Positions 1 to 5,866 of a DNA stretch of 13,547 nucleotides are shown piece by piece (the stretch's first letter is position 1; every line of letters starts with the position of its first letter). The DNA is from Achromobacter sp. GTDB taxonomy: Bacteria > Pseudomonadota > Gammaproteobacteria > Burkholderiales > Burkholderiaceae_B. The position numbers were made by a program, and so were the translations under genes. The notes below the pieces were generated by a model that saw nothing but the letters and a program-made list of their open reading frames with translations, made no database searches and was not told the origin of the DNA. The stretch spans positions 1-13,547 of the forward strand of contig DMTA01000437.1 in the NCBI GenBank assembly GCA_003454835.1, given 5' to 3'.

Positions 1-48
1 GCAATCGTGGCCCCGCGCGCCGAGTGCCGCGGCCGCGCCAGGCGCTAA
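1..48 (+). CDS. C-terminal fragment of an unidentified gene (left edge)
   Basis: Reading from base 1 in the first frame gives 15 codons ending in a TAA at 46-48; 14 of the 15 codons end in G or C, as expected for coding sequence in this genome. The tail is arginine-rich (ending CRGRARR). Too little is present to name a product. The gene would converge on the minus-strand genes to its right, and the hairpin at 88-117 lies between them. The alternative is that these bases are plain GC-rich intergenic DNA; the other two frames also lack stops but have lower third-position GC. Confidence 0.3.
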   Translation, partial: AIVAPRAECRGRARR

Positions 49-82
49 AGAACTCGTGCGGCGGCCCGCACTATCTCGACGC

Positions 83-117
83 AAAAAAAGAGACCGCGAC
101 ATTCGCCACGGTCTCTT
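83..117 (-). terminator. Rho-independent terminator (minus strand)
   Basis: A perfect 9-bp stem, AAGAGACCG (88-96) paired with CGGTCTCTT (109-117), has a 12-nt loop. Read on the minus strand it is followed by a run of seven T (83-89). It is the strongest stop signal for transcripts coming leftward from the DUF4148 gene. On the plus strand there is no T run after it. Confidence 0.7.
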
Positions 118-128
118 CGCTACTACCA

Positions 129-249
129 CTTCAACTGCTGACTTCAACTTCAACTGCTGACTTCAACTTCAACTGCGAACTGCAACTTCAACTGCGAACT
201 GCGAACTGCAACTTCAACTGCGAACTGCAACTTCAACTGCTGACTTCAA
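129..249. repeat. Tandem array of mixed 6- and 7-nt units
   Basis: Nineteen uninterrupted units tile this stretch exactly. They are the 6-mers CTTCAA and CTGCAA and the 7-mers CTGCTGA and CTGCGAA, all sharing a CTKC core. A longer 19-nt period (CTGCAA-CTTCAA-CTGCGAA) is visible at 180-198 and 206-224. Degenerate units continue to about 273. The mix of 6 and 7 nt means no frame is kept through the array, so it is not a coding repeat. It lies between two minus-strand hairpins (83-117 and 296-328), in the 3' region of the DUF4148 gene. An open frame crossing it on the plus strand (from 24) looks like a chance product of the stop-poor repeat. Function unknown. Confidence 0.92.
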
Positions 250-295
250 CGTCTACTGCCACTACTACTTCAACCGCCGCTGTACACCGAAAATA

Positions 296-328
296 CCGGC
301 CTCAGGCCATGATGCCACCCGAGGCCGG
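296..328 (-). terminator. Possible terminator of the DUF4148 gene
   Basis: Perfect 8-bp arms CCGGCCTC (296-303) and GAGGCCGG (321-328) flank a 17-nt loop that has a short inner GGC/GCC pairing. On the minus strand the hairpin begins 20 nt after the stop codon at 348-350 and is followed by TATTTT. The U tract is short, so termination may be partial and the stronger hairpin at 83-117 may act as backup. Confidence 0.45.
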
Positions 329-347
329 CCGGGCTACAGCAAGCAGC

Positions 348-737
348 TCACCGGCTGATCGGCGGGTACTCGAGCTCGCCGAACGTGTATTGACCGCTGG
401 CCTTCGCTTGCGCCAGTTCCTGCTGAACGTCAGCGCGCGACTTCGCGCTGCCCGACGTTGCAACGACCGGCGGGTACTGCAATTCGCCGAACGTGTATTG
501 ACCGCTGACCTTGGCTTGCTGCAGCTCGGCTTGCACTTCCTGCGAGCTCAAGCTGGTCTTTTGGGGCAGGGCGGGCGGATAGTCCAGCTCGCCGAACGTG
601 TACTGACCGCTTGCCTTCGCTGCTTGCAGTTCCGTCGCCACTTGAGCGCTGCTCTTCGCTTGTTCAACGCCGGCGGCTTGTGCGCCGACACCGGCCAGGG
701 CCAGGGATAGGAAAAGGGTAGTTGCTAGGGTTTTCAT
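348..737 (-). CDS. Secreted DUF4148-type protein with three internal repeats
   Basis: A 129-residue protein of the DUF4148 type, small exported proteins common in Burkholderiales with no assigned function. An N-terminal signal peptide ends near residues 20-22 (a hydrophobic run, then GAQAA). The mature part is three copies of a unit containing K-x-SGQYTFGEL-x-YPP at residues 41-55, 76-90 and 112-126, each preceded by an E-L-x-x-A helix-like stretch. At DNA level the copies recur every 105-108 bp with near-identical 24-nt cores, so they arose by tandem duplication. The start at 737 is chosen because a strong GGAGG sits just upstream (ATG preceded by GGAGGTCTCACC) and a signal peptide follows; the frame stays open upstream to 968 but that extension has no such features. 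It probably acts in the periplasm or outside the cell. The family call is from motif memory. Confidence 0.85.
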   Translation of the reverse strand: MKTLATTLFLSLALAGVGAQAAGVEQAKSSAQVATELQAAKASGQYTFGELDYPPALPQKTSLSSQEVQAELQQAKVSGQYTFGELQYPPVVATSGSAKSRADVQQELAQAKASGQYTFGELEYPPISR

Positions 738-977
738 GGTGAGACCTCCAATTCGTCGTAAAGAGGGACCGAATCCGGCGGCACTCCGTCGTGGTTCGTT
801 TGCTGTTCCCGATGGACTGAATTGTGCGCGCCTTCCCACCTGGGATAAACCCTTAATCCCTGAAAACATCTTTCCAAATAACCGAGTAATAGATAAAAAG
901 GAAAGAATTGGCTCCATAAATGGAATGGTCAAGCCCAGTCCAAGAATTCTCGTAGCGCAGCACCCCACCCACTATGC
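738..977 (-). promoter_or_regulatory. AT-richer upstream region of the DUF4148 gene
   Basis: This 240-base gap holds no credible gene. It contains an AT-rich patch (about 840-925), unlike the surrounding GC-rich DNA, and a perfect dyad TCCAT-AA-ATGGA at 913-924. I expect the promoter of the 348-737 gene here, read on the minus strand, but several weak -35/-10 pairs are possible and none stands out. Confidence 0.35.
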
Positions 978-1002
978 AAAAAAACCCCTGCCGAAGCAGG
1001 GG
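978..1002 (-). terminator. Terminator of the M16 peptidase gene
   Basis: A 7-bp perfect stem CCCCTGC/GCAGGGG (985-991 with 996-1002) closes a four-base loop that reads TTCG on the minus strand, an extra-stable tetraloop. It is followed on that strand by seven T (978-984). It lies about 20 bases after the peptidase stop codon. On the plus strand a shorter TTTT follows, so weak activity in both directions is possible. Confidence 0.85.
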
Positions 1003-1022
1003 CTTTTCAAAAAGGGGAGTTT

Positions 1023-3770
1023 TCAGGGCTTCTTGAAATCTCCCGCCAGCGCCGTGCTGAACCCGTCCGGCCGCACATACTTGCGCAGTGCTGCGTTCAC
1101 CGACTCCGGCGTCAACGCGGAAATCTTCTTGTCCATTTCAGCAGACCACGCAAACGTGCGACCGCGCTCCAGATAGTCCAGCCACGTGCTCGCCAGCACA
1201 TCGTCCTGCGCCCGAGCCAGATTCCGGTAATTCAGCAGGGCCGTGATGCCCTCCGAGATTTCCTTCTCCGAGAAACCGTCCTTAAGCACGCGCGCCAGTT
1301 CCTCGTTGATCGCCTTCTCCAGCCGCTCGCGATTTTGCGGCGCGTAGATTGCGTAGATGCTCCAGCTTGCGGTCGGTTCAAACGCCGACACCGACAGTGA
1401 GCTGCGCACGTTATACGACAGGCCTTCCGTCTCGCGCACCCGGTTCCACAGACGCGACGTCTCCGATGCGCCGAACAGGTAATTGGCCAGGTACAGCGCC
1501 GGATAGTCCGCGTCCGTATCCTGCAGCTTCAGCGGCATGCGCGACAGATAGAACGCGTTGGCCTTGTCCGGCGTGTCGATGTCGAACTGCTTGGCCGGCA
1601 CGTCGCGGTACGGGTTCGCCACGCGGGTGTAGGCCGGCGCCTTCTTCCATCCGGCCAGTCCCGTGCGCAGCGACTTTTCCAGCGCTGCGGGTTCAAAATC
1701 GCCCACCGCCGAGAACTCGATATCGCCCGCGCCGTAGAACTTGGCGTGGAACTTCGCCAGTGCCTCGCGATTCAGGCCGCGCACGCTGGTCAGCGACTCT
1801 TCGAACGTCGGCACGTAACGCAGGTCGTCCGCAGGCCACGGATTGTCGTGGCGGGCCAGCGCGCGGCCGGCCAGGGCCGACGGTTCCGTCATCGCATTCT
1901 GGATCGAGGTTTCAAGCTGGCGTTGATATTCCTCCACCTGCTCCTTCGGGAAGCTGGCGTTGCGGATGATCTCCAGCGCCAGCGCCGTCAGTTCAGGAAG
2001 ATTTTCGCCCTTGGTCGACATCGCCACCTTCAGCGTTGTGCCGCCGCCGCTGAAGCCAAGTTCGGCTTGCAGCTTGTCAAGGCGGTCCTGGATATCCTGG
2101 CGCGACAGCTTGTCCGTGCCGCGCAGCAGCAGGTCCGCGGCTGCGCTGGAATTCACACGCTGGCCCAGCAGGTCCTTGTCGTTGCCGAACTGGATCAGCA
2201 TCTGCGCCTGCACACGGCTGCCCCGCGTGGCCTTGGGCAACAGCGCCAGTTTTACCGGGCCGTTGGGCAGGTCAAGCGTCGTGCGCTGCGTCAGCTTGTC
2301 GATGTTGGCCGGCGACGGATCGAACGCCGACGCCGCCTTGAAATCCGGATCGCCCTTGTAGTCCTTGAACACCGCGGTGAGATCCACGCGATCCGTCTGC
2401 GGCGCACGCACCGGCTTTTCGGTCGGAATGTAGCGGCCTTCGATGCGGTTGCTCTGCAAAAGATAGGTCGTCGCGGCCTTTTGCACCTCGGCCAGCGTTG
2501 CCTTGCGCGCGCGGTCGCGCTGCAGGAAGAACAGGCGCCAGTCCCCCGCAGCGATCGCTTCGGACAGCGCCACGCCCACCTGCTCCGGATCGCTATATGT
2601 CTGTTCCCACGACGTCAGCCACTTGCTGCGCGCGCGGTCCAGTTCCTGCTCCGTGAAAGGCTTCTTGTCGAGCGACTCCAGCGTGCCCGTCAGTGCCTTC
2701 ATCGCCGCGTCGAGGTCCTTGCCCGGTGTGAGCTGCGCGGCGAACATCGCCAGCCCCGGGTCCAGATTTTCCATCGTGAAGCCGAACACGCCCGAGGCCA
2801 GCTTGGTCGGGACCAAGGCATGGTAAAGGCGGCCGGAAGGCGTGTCCGCCAGGATCGTGGTCGCCAGGTCGAACGGCACGAAGTCCGCACTGCCGCCGGC
2901 CGGGATGTGATACATCGCCGCGACCAGCGGGGTGCCGCCGGTGCGGCGCAGCGTCACGGAGCGTTCGCCGTCCTGGGCCGGTTCCACCGTGTATTCCGGC
3001 GGCAGCTTGCGGTCGGGCTTGGGCAGCTTGCCCAGCGTGGCCTCGATGTCTGCCAGCGTCGTCAGCGGGTCGAACTTGCCCGCCACGATCAGCACGGCGT
3101 TATCGGGCTGGTAATACTCGTGATAGAACGCGCGCAGCTGGCCGATGTCCACGTTTTCGACGTCGGAACGCGCGCCGATCGTGTTCTTGCCGTAGCTGTG
3201 CCACTGGTAGGCGGCGGCCTGCATCTTCTGCATCAGGATGCGGAACGGGCTGTTTTCGCCGCTTTCCATCTCGTTGCGGACCACGGTCATTTCCGAGTCC
3301 AGGTCTTCCTTGGCGATCAACGAATTGACCATCGCATCGGCCTGCCAGCCGAGATACCACTTCAGCGTTTCGGGGTTGGCCGCAAAGCTGGCGAAATAAT
3401 TGGTGCGGTCGCTGGACGTCGAGCCGTTGGCCTGCAATCCGCGGCGCGAGAACTCGCCCATCGCGTTGCGGGTGGTCGACGTGCCCTTGAACAGCATGTG
3501 CTCCAGCAGGTGCGCCATGCCGGTCTGGCCGTAGTTTTCATTGCGCGAGCCCACCAGGTACGTCATGTTGACCGTGGTGGATGGCTTGGATTCGTCGGGT
3601 ACCAGGAGCACCCGCAGGCCATTGGCCAGGCGGTATTCGGTGATGCCTTCGATCGAGGCGGCCTCCGTGACGCCGGCCGGCAGGCTGGCGGCTCCGGCCT
3701 GAAAGGCCAGGAAGGAGGAAAACAGCAGCACGCCTAGCGGGCGCGGCAGCTTCGACAGGGACAAGCGCAT
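1023..3770 (-). CDS. Periplasmic M16-family zinc metallopeptidase (two-module, pitrilysin-like)
   Basis: A 915-residue exported protease of the M16 (pitrilysin/insulinase) family. Residues 1-28 form a signal peptide ending AGAA. The first M16 domain carries the inverted zinc motif HLLEH at 87-91 and a third ligand glutamate at about 167 (in NEMES), the expected spacing of roughly 76 residues. An M16 C-terminal-type domain follows (about 205-385). A second, similar module spans about 500-860 and has no HxxEH, as is normal for the inactive half; it keeps the R-E-T-E-G-L-S-Y motif (779-786) whose Arg and Tyr help bind substrate peptide in this family. Family members degrade peptides inside a closed clamshell. 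The start at 3770 follows AAGGAA at usual spacing. It is a single-gene unit with its own terminator, divergent from the GNAT gene at 3936. The exact substrate cannot be told. Confidence 0.95.
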   Translation of the reverse strand: MRLSLSKLPRPLGVLLFSSFLAFQAGAASLPAGVTEAASIEGITEYRLANGLRVLLVPDESKPSTTVNMTYLVGSRNENYGQTGMAHLLEHMLFKGTSTTRNAMGEFSRRGLQANGSTSSDRTNYFASFAANPETLKWYLGWQADAMVNSLIAKEDLDSEMTVVRNEMESGENSPFRILMQKMQAAAYQWHSYGKNTIGARSDVENVDIGQLRAFYHEYYQPDNAVLIVAGKFDPLTTLADIEATLGKLPKPDRKLPPEYTVEPAQDGERSVTLRRTGGTPLVAAMYHIPAGGSADFVPFDLATTILADTPSGRLYHALVPTKLASGVFGFTMENLDPGLAMFAAQLTPGKDLDAAMKALTGTLESLDKKPFTEQELDRARSKWLTSWEQTYSDPEQVGVALSEAIAAGDWRLFFLQRDRARKATLAEVQKAATTYLLQSNRIEGRYIPTEKPVRAPQTDRVDLTAVFKDYKGDPDFKAASAFDPSPANIDKLTQRTTLDLPNGPVKLALLPKATRGSRVQAQMLIQFGNDKDLLGQRVNSSAAADLLLRGTDKLSRQDIQDRLDKLQAELGFSGGGTTLKVAMSTKGENLPELTALALEIIRNASFPKEQVEEYQRQLETSIQNAMTEPSALAGRALARHDNPWPADDLRYVPTFEESLTSVRGLNREALAKFHAKFYGAGDIEFSAVGDFEPAALEKSLRTGLAGWKKAPAYTRVANPYRDVPAKQFDIDTPDKANAFYLSRMPLKLQDTDADYPALYLANYLFGASETSRLWNRVRETEGLSYNVRSSLSVSAFEPTASWSIYAIYAPQNRERLEKAINEELARVLKDGFSEKEISEGITALLNYRNLARAQDDVLASTWLDYLERGRTFAWSAEMDKKISALTPESVNAALRKYVRPDGFSTALAGDFKKP

Positions 3771-3855
3771 GGCGGACTATTCCTTTGGCATGGCAGAATC
3801 CGTTGGAGTGTATACGTTGGCAATGGTTCAGGCGGCCGGGAAGGGCGCAATCGCT

Positions 3856-3911
3856 GGACCGCCGGACCGCCGGATCGCCGGATCGCCGGATCGCCAGATC
3901 GCCAGATCGCC
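3856..3911. repeat. Seven tandem copies of an 8-bp unit
   Basis: The copies read GGACCGCC twice, GGATCGCC three times and AGATCGCC twice, end to end, with partial copies on both sides. The variants are ordered in blocks rather than mixed, as expected if the array grew by slippage and drifted base by base. It sits between the divergent starts of the M16 peptidase (3770) and the GNAT gene (3936), ending 24 bases before the GNAT start codon. A unit of 8 bp would change the promoter-to-gene distance whenever the copy number changes. Confidence 0.93.
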
Positions 3912-3935
3912 AGCCGCCATGCTGAGGAAGTTGAT

Positions 3936-4535
3936 ATGTCCCTGACCGTCGAAGTCGAAACGCCTCGCCTCGTGCTGCGGCAATGGCGCGCCGCCGACCG
4001 CGAACCGTTCGCCGCCCTTAATGCCGACCCGCAAGTGACGCAGTTCCTGCTGCCGGTGACGCCCCGAGAAAGCGACGCCCTGGCCGACAGGCTGGCTGCG
4101 GGGATCGACGAACACGGCTGGGGCTTCTGGGCCGTCGAAGTGCCGGGCGTCGCGCCCTTCATCGGTTTCGTCGGCATCAAGCCGCTGGCGCCCGTCCTGC
4201 CCTTTGCTCCCGGCGTCGAGATCGGCTGGCGCCTAGCGCAACCGTTCTGGGGACGGGGCTATGCCAGCGAAGCGGCTGACGCGGCATTGCGGGTGGGCTT
4301 CGAACAGGTTGGCGCGGAAGAAATCGTCGCCTTCACCGCCACAAACAATGTGCGGTCGCGTGCCGTGATGGACCGTCTGGGCATGGCCGCGGAAAAGGAA
4401 CTCTTCGACCATCCGGCCGTGCCCGCAGGACACCCCCTGCGCGCGCATGTGCTGTACCGCCTCGGACGCGAGGCCTGGCGCCGGCGGCGGAAAACGGGCG
4501 GCGCCAACGACGGGGCCATCTTCGCGGCAGCTTGA
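3936..4535 (+). CDS. GNAT acetyltransferase, RimJ/RimL (Acetyltransf_3) type
   Basis: A 199-residue GNAT-fold acetyltransferase that would use acetyl-CoA to acetylate a protein N terminus or a small amine. The N-terminal ETPRLVLRQW strand (8-17) is typical of the RimJ/RimL group. The acetyl-CoA pyrophosphate-binding loop is visible as QPFWGRGYA (102-110), followed by its helix. TNNVRSRAVMDRLGM (136-150) is the conserved segment after motif A. The start is set by GAGGAAG at 3924-3930, five bases before ATG. Expression may be affected by the 8-bp array just upstream and by a 9-codon overlapping frame (3919-3945). The C-terminal arginine-rich tail (about 177-186) is unlikely to be part of the fold. 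Substrate unknown. Confidence 0.9.
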   Translation: MSLTVEVETPRLVLRQWRAADREPFAALNADPQVTQFLLPVTPRESDALADRLAAGIDEHGWGFWAVEVPGVAPFIGFVGIKPLAPVLPFAPGVEIGWRLAQPFWGRGYASEAADAALRVGFEQVGAEEIVAFTATNNVRSRAVMDRLGMAAEKELFDHPAVPAGHPLRAHVLYRLGREAWRRRRKTGGANDGAIFAAA

Positions 4536-4597
4536 TACGCCGCCAACCCGCGCCAGTCTTGATGCTGCGATGCAGCAGTCCCGTTTTCCCAGGGGAT

Positions 4598-4627
4598 TTG
4601 AACCCGTTCCGGCTGCGGGTGTAAGCT
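4598..4627 (+). promoter_or_regulatory. Weak candidate promoter for the 4784 gene
   Basis: TTGAAC (4598-4603) and TAAGCT (4622-4627) are separated by 18 bases. Both hexamers are only partial matches to sigma-70 consensus. The 248-base gap 4536-4783 contains no gene I can support; besides this it holds a small GC hairpin (4563-4577) and the leader hairpin at 4744-4762. Confidence 0.22.
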
Positions 4628-4743
4628 TTCAAGGACGCATTAGCTGTTGCTGACGGGATGCGCGACGGCCGTCTTACCGGCTTCCCGTCCAACGCCAGAC
4701 GCCACCTCAGCGTGGCGCCGGTGCTTGTCGTTCGCGCCTTCGC

Positions 4744-4762
4744 CGCCGGCATCCTGCCGGCG
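4744..4762 (+). other. Leader hairpin just upstream of a ribosome-binding site
   Basis: CGCCGGC (4744-4750) and GCCGGCG (4756-4762) form a perfect 7-bp all-GC stem with a 5-base loop. It ends 8 bases before the GGAGGA ribosome-binding site (4771-4776) of the 4784 gene. There is no T tract, so it is not a terminator. It may stabilise the mRNA or shape ribosome access. Confidence 0.5.
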
Positions 4763-4783
4763 CATTCTACGGAGGAACGACCC

Positions 4784-5164
4784 ATGCTGACCGAAATCGT
4801 CACGCGTGCCTTGTCCCAACTGACTGGCAACGCCCTCAACGGCGATGGCATCAAAGGACAGTTTCAATACGCTTATGCCAGTGATGACGGCCAATACGTG
4901 GCCATACTGACCCATGACATGACCACCTATGTGGTGGACCTGAGTACGCAGCGGTATTTCGCGGAGTGCGGTGGATCGCCTCGCGGATTTGCCGGCCATG
5001 TGCTTGAAATGGAGGGCGCCACCGCGCGCTCCCATCCGTGGCCCGCCGCGCAAGATTTGTTCGACCTGGACATGGATGCCGACGAATTGTCGTGGCGGCA
5101 ATGCCCCGGTCTGCGCCACATGAGTACGCGCGCGCATCGATCTGTGGAGAGCCGCGCCGCCTGA
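4784..5164 (+). CDS. Hypothetical protein, 126 residues, family not recognised
   Basis: I do not recognise this protein. It is 126 residues, has no signal peptide or membrane segment, and is probably cytoplasmic. The first two thirds look like a compact beta-rich domain with alternating hydrophobic strands (about 26-57: Q-F-Q-Y-A-Y, Y-V-A-I-L-T, T-Y-V-V-D-L). An acidic stretch follows (DLFDLDMDAD, 91-100), then a basic tail. The only cysteines are at 62 and 107. The start at 4784 is firm because GGAGGA lies 7 bases upstream; the frame is open further upstream to 4658 but without a comparable site. It has its own strong terminator (5194-5219) and is probably transcribed alone. Reality as a gene is supported by the ribosome-binding site, the terminator and third-position GC, not by homology. 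Confidence 0.75.
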   Translation: MLTEIVTRALSQLTGNALNGDGIKGQFQYAYASDDGQYVAILTHDMTTYVVDLSTQRYFAECGGSPRGFAGHVLEMEGATARSHPWPAAQDLFDLDMDADELSWRQCPGLRHMSTRAHRSVESRAA

Positions 5165-5193
5165 GAGTGGCCAGAAGCGGCAACGTTTCACTG

Positions 5194-5219
5194 AACCGGC
5201 ATCACCGCCGGTTTTTTTT
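5194..5219 (+). terminator. Rho-independent terminator of the 4784 gene
   Basis: AACCGGC (5194-5200) pairs with GCCGGTT (5207-5213) around a 6-base loop, followed by an eight-T run (5212-5219). It lies 29 bases after the stop codon at 5164. Confidence 0.92.
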
Positions 5220-5265
5220 CGTCCTCATCATGCCTGCGGGCAGCGCCGTCGCTAAAATTCCGGCC

Positions 5266-5823
5266 ATGAAAACGCCCGCCGAACTTCACGCCCCGCAAGG
5301 CGCCACGCTGGTCGACTGCACGCACGAGCGCCACGCCGACCAGATCCTGGCCATCTTCAATGACGCCATCGCGACGTCCACCGCGCTGTACGACTACAAG
5401 CCGCGGCCGCGTGAAGCCATGGATGGATGGTTCAAGACCAAGCAGCAGGGCGGTTTTCCCGTCGTAGGGCTTGAGAATGCGGAGGGCGAATTGATGGCGT
5501 TTGCCAGCTACGGCACGTTTCGCGCGTTTCCCGCGTTCAAGTATTCGGTCGAGCATTCCGTGTACGTGGATGCGCGCTTTCGCGGCCGCGGCCTGGGCGA
5601 AGCGATGATGGCCATTCTGATCGAGCGGGCGCGCGCCAATGGCGTGCACGTGCTGGTCGGCGGCATCGACGCCTCGAACCAGGGCAGCATCCGCCTGCAT
5701 GAAAAGCTGGGATTCGTGCATGCCGGCACAATCCGCCAGGCCGGCTTCAAGTTCGGACGCTGGCTCGATCTGGCCTTCTATCAATTGACGCTGGAAACGC
5801 CGGAAAACCCGGTCGACGGCTAA
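5266..5823 (+). CDS. GNAT N-acetyltransferase, phosphinothricin/MnaT (YncA)-like
   Basis: A 185-residue GNAT enzyme of the Pat/MnaT group, which acetylates the amino group of small amino-acid-like compounds such as phosphinothricin or methionine sulfoximine/sulfone. Family signatures are I-F-N-D-A-I-A-x-S-T (30-39), the S-V-Y-V strand (98-101, here HSVYV), the acetyl-CoA loop R-G-R-G-L-G (106-111), and the GGIDASNQGSIRLHEKLGF segment (132-150). The length matches the family. The start at 5266 matches where homologues begin, but there is no clear ribosome-binding site before it; a second ATG in frame at 5230 sits right behind the terminator of the previous gene and is less likely. It converges on the VWA gene with a 43-base gap lacking an obvious terminator. 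The true substrate is not readable from sequence. Confidence 0.88.
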   Translation: MKTPAELHAPQGATLVDCTHERHADQILAIFNDAIATSTALYDYKPRPREAMDGWFKTKQQGGFPVVGLENAEGELMAFASYGTFRAFPAFKYSVEHSVYVDARFRGRGLGEAMMAILIERARANGVHVLVGGIDASNQGSIRLHEKLGFVHAGTIRQAGFKFGRWLDLAFYQLTLETPENPVDG

Positions 5824-5866
5824 GAACGCCAACCGCAGCAGCGGCATCGCCGCCGCGCCCGCGCAG

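Noticed and set aside
129..249. The repeat array as a CRISPR.
   Set aside because: The units are 6-7 nt with no unique spacers and no cas genes nearby.
24..710. A 228-codon plus-strand open frame covering the repeat array and the DUF4148 gene.
   Set aside because: It is the reverse complement of a real secreted-protein gene plus a stop-poor repeat; it has no ribosome-binding site and low-complexity content.
738..968. N-terminal extension of the DUF4148 frame by 77 codons.
   Set aside because: The start at 737 has a strong GGAGG and a signal peptide immediately after; the extension would bury that peptide inside the protein.
1746..3737. A 663-codon plus-strand frame opposite the M16 peptidase.
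   Set aside because: It mirrors the peptidase gene, whose zinc motif, signal peptide and terminator are all on the minus strand; the mirror product is an arginine- and histidine-rich composition typical of antisense frames in GC-rich DNA.
4563..4577. A 6-bp GC hairpin (TGCTGC-GAT-GCAGCA) after the first GNAT gene as a terminator.
   Set aside because: No T run follows, and the stem is short.
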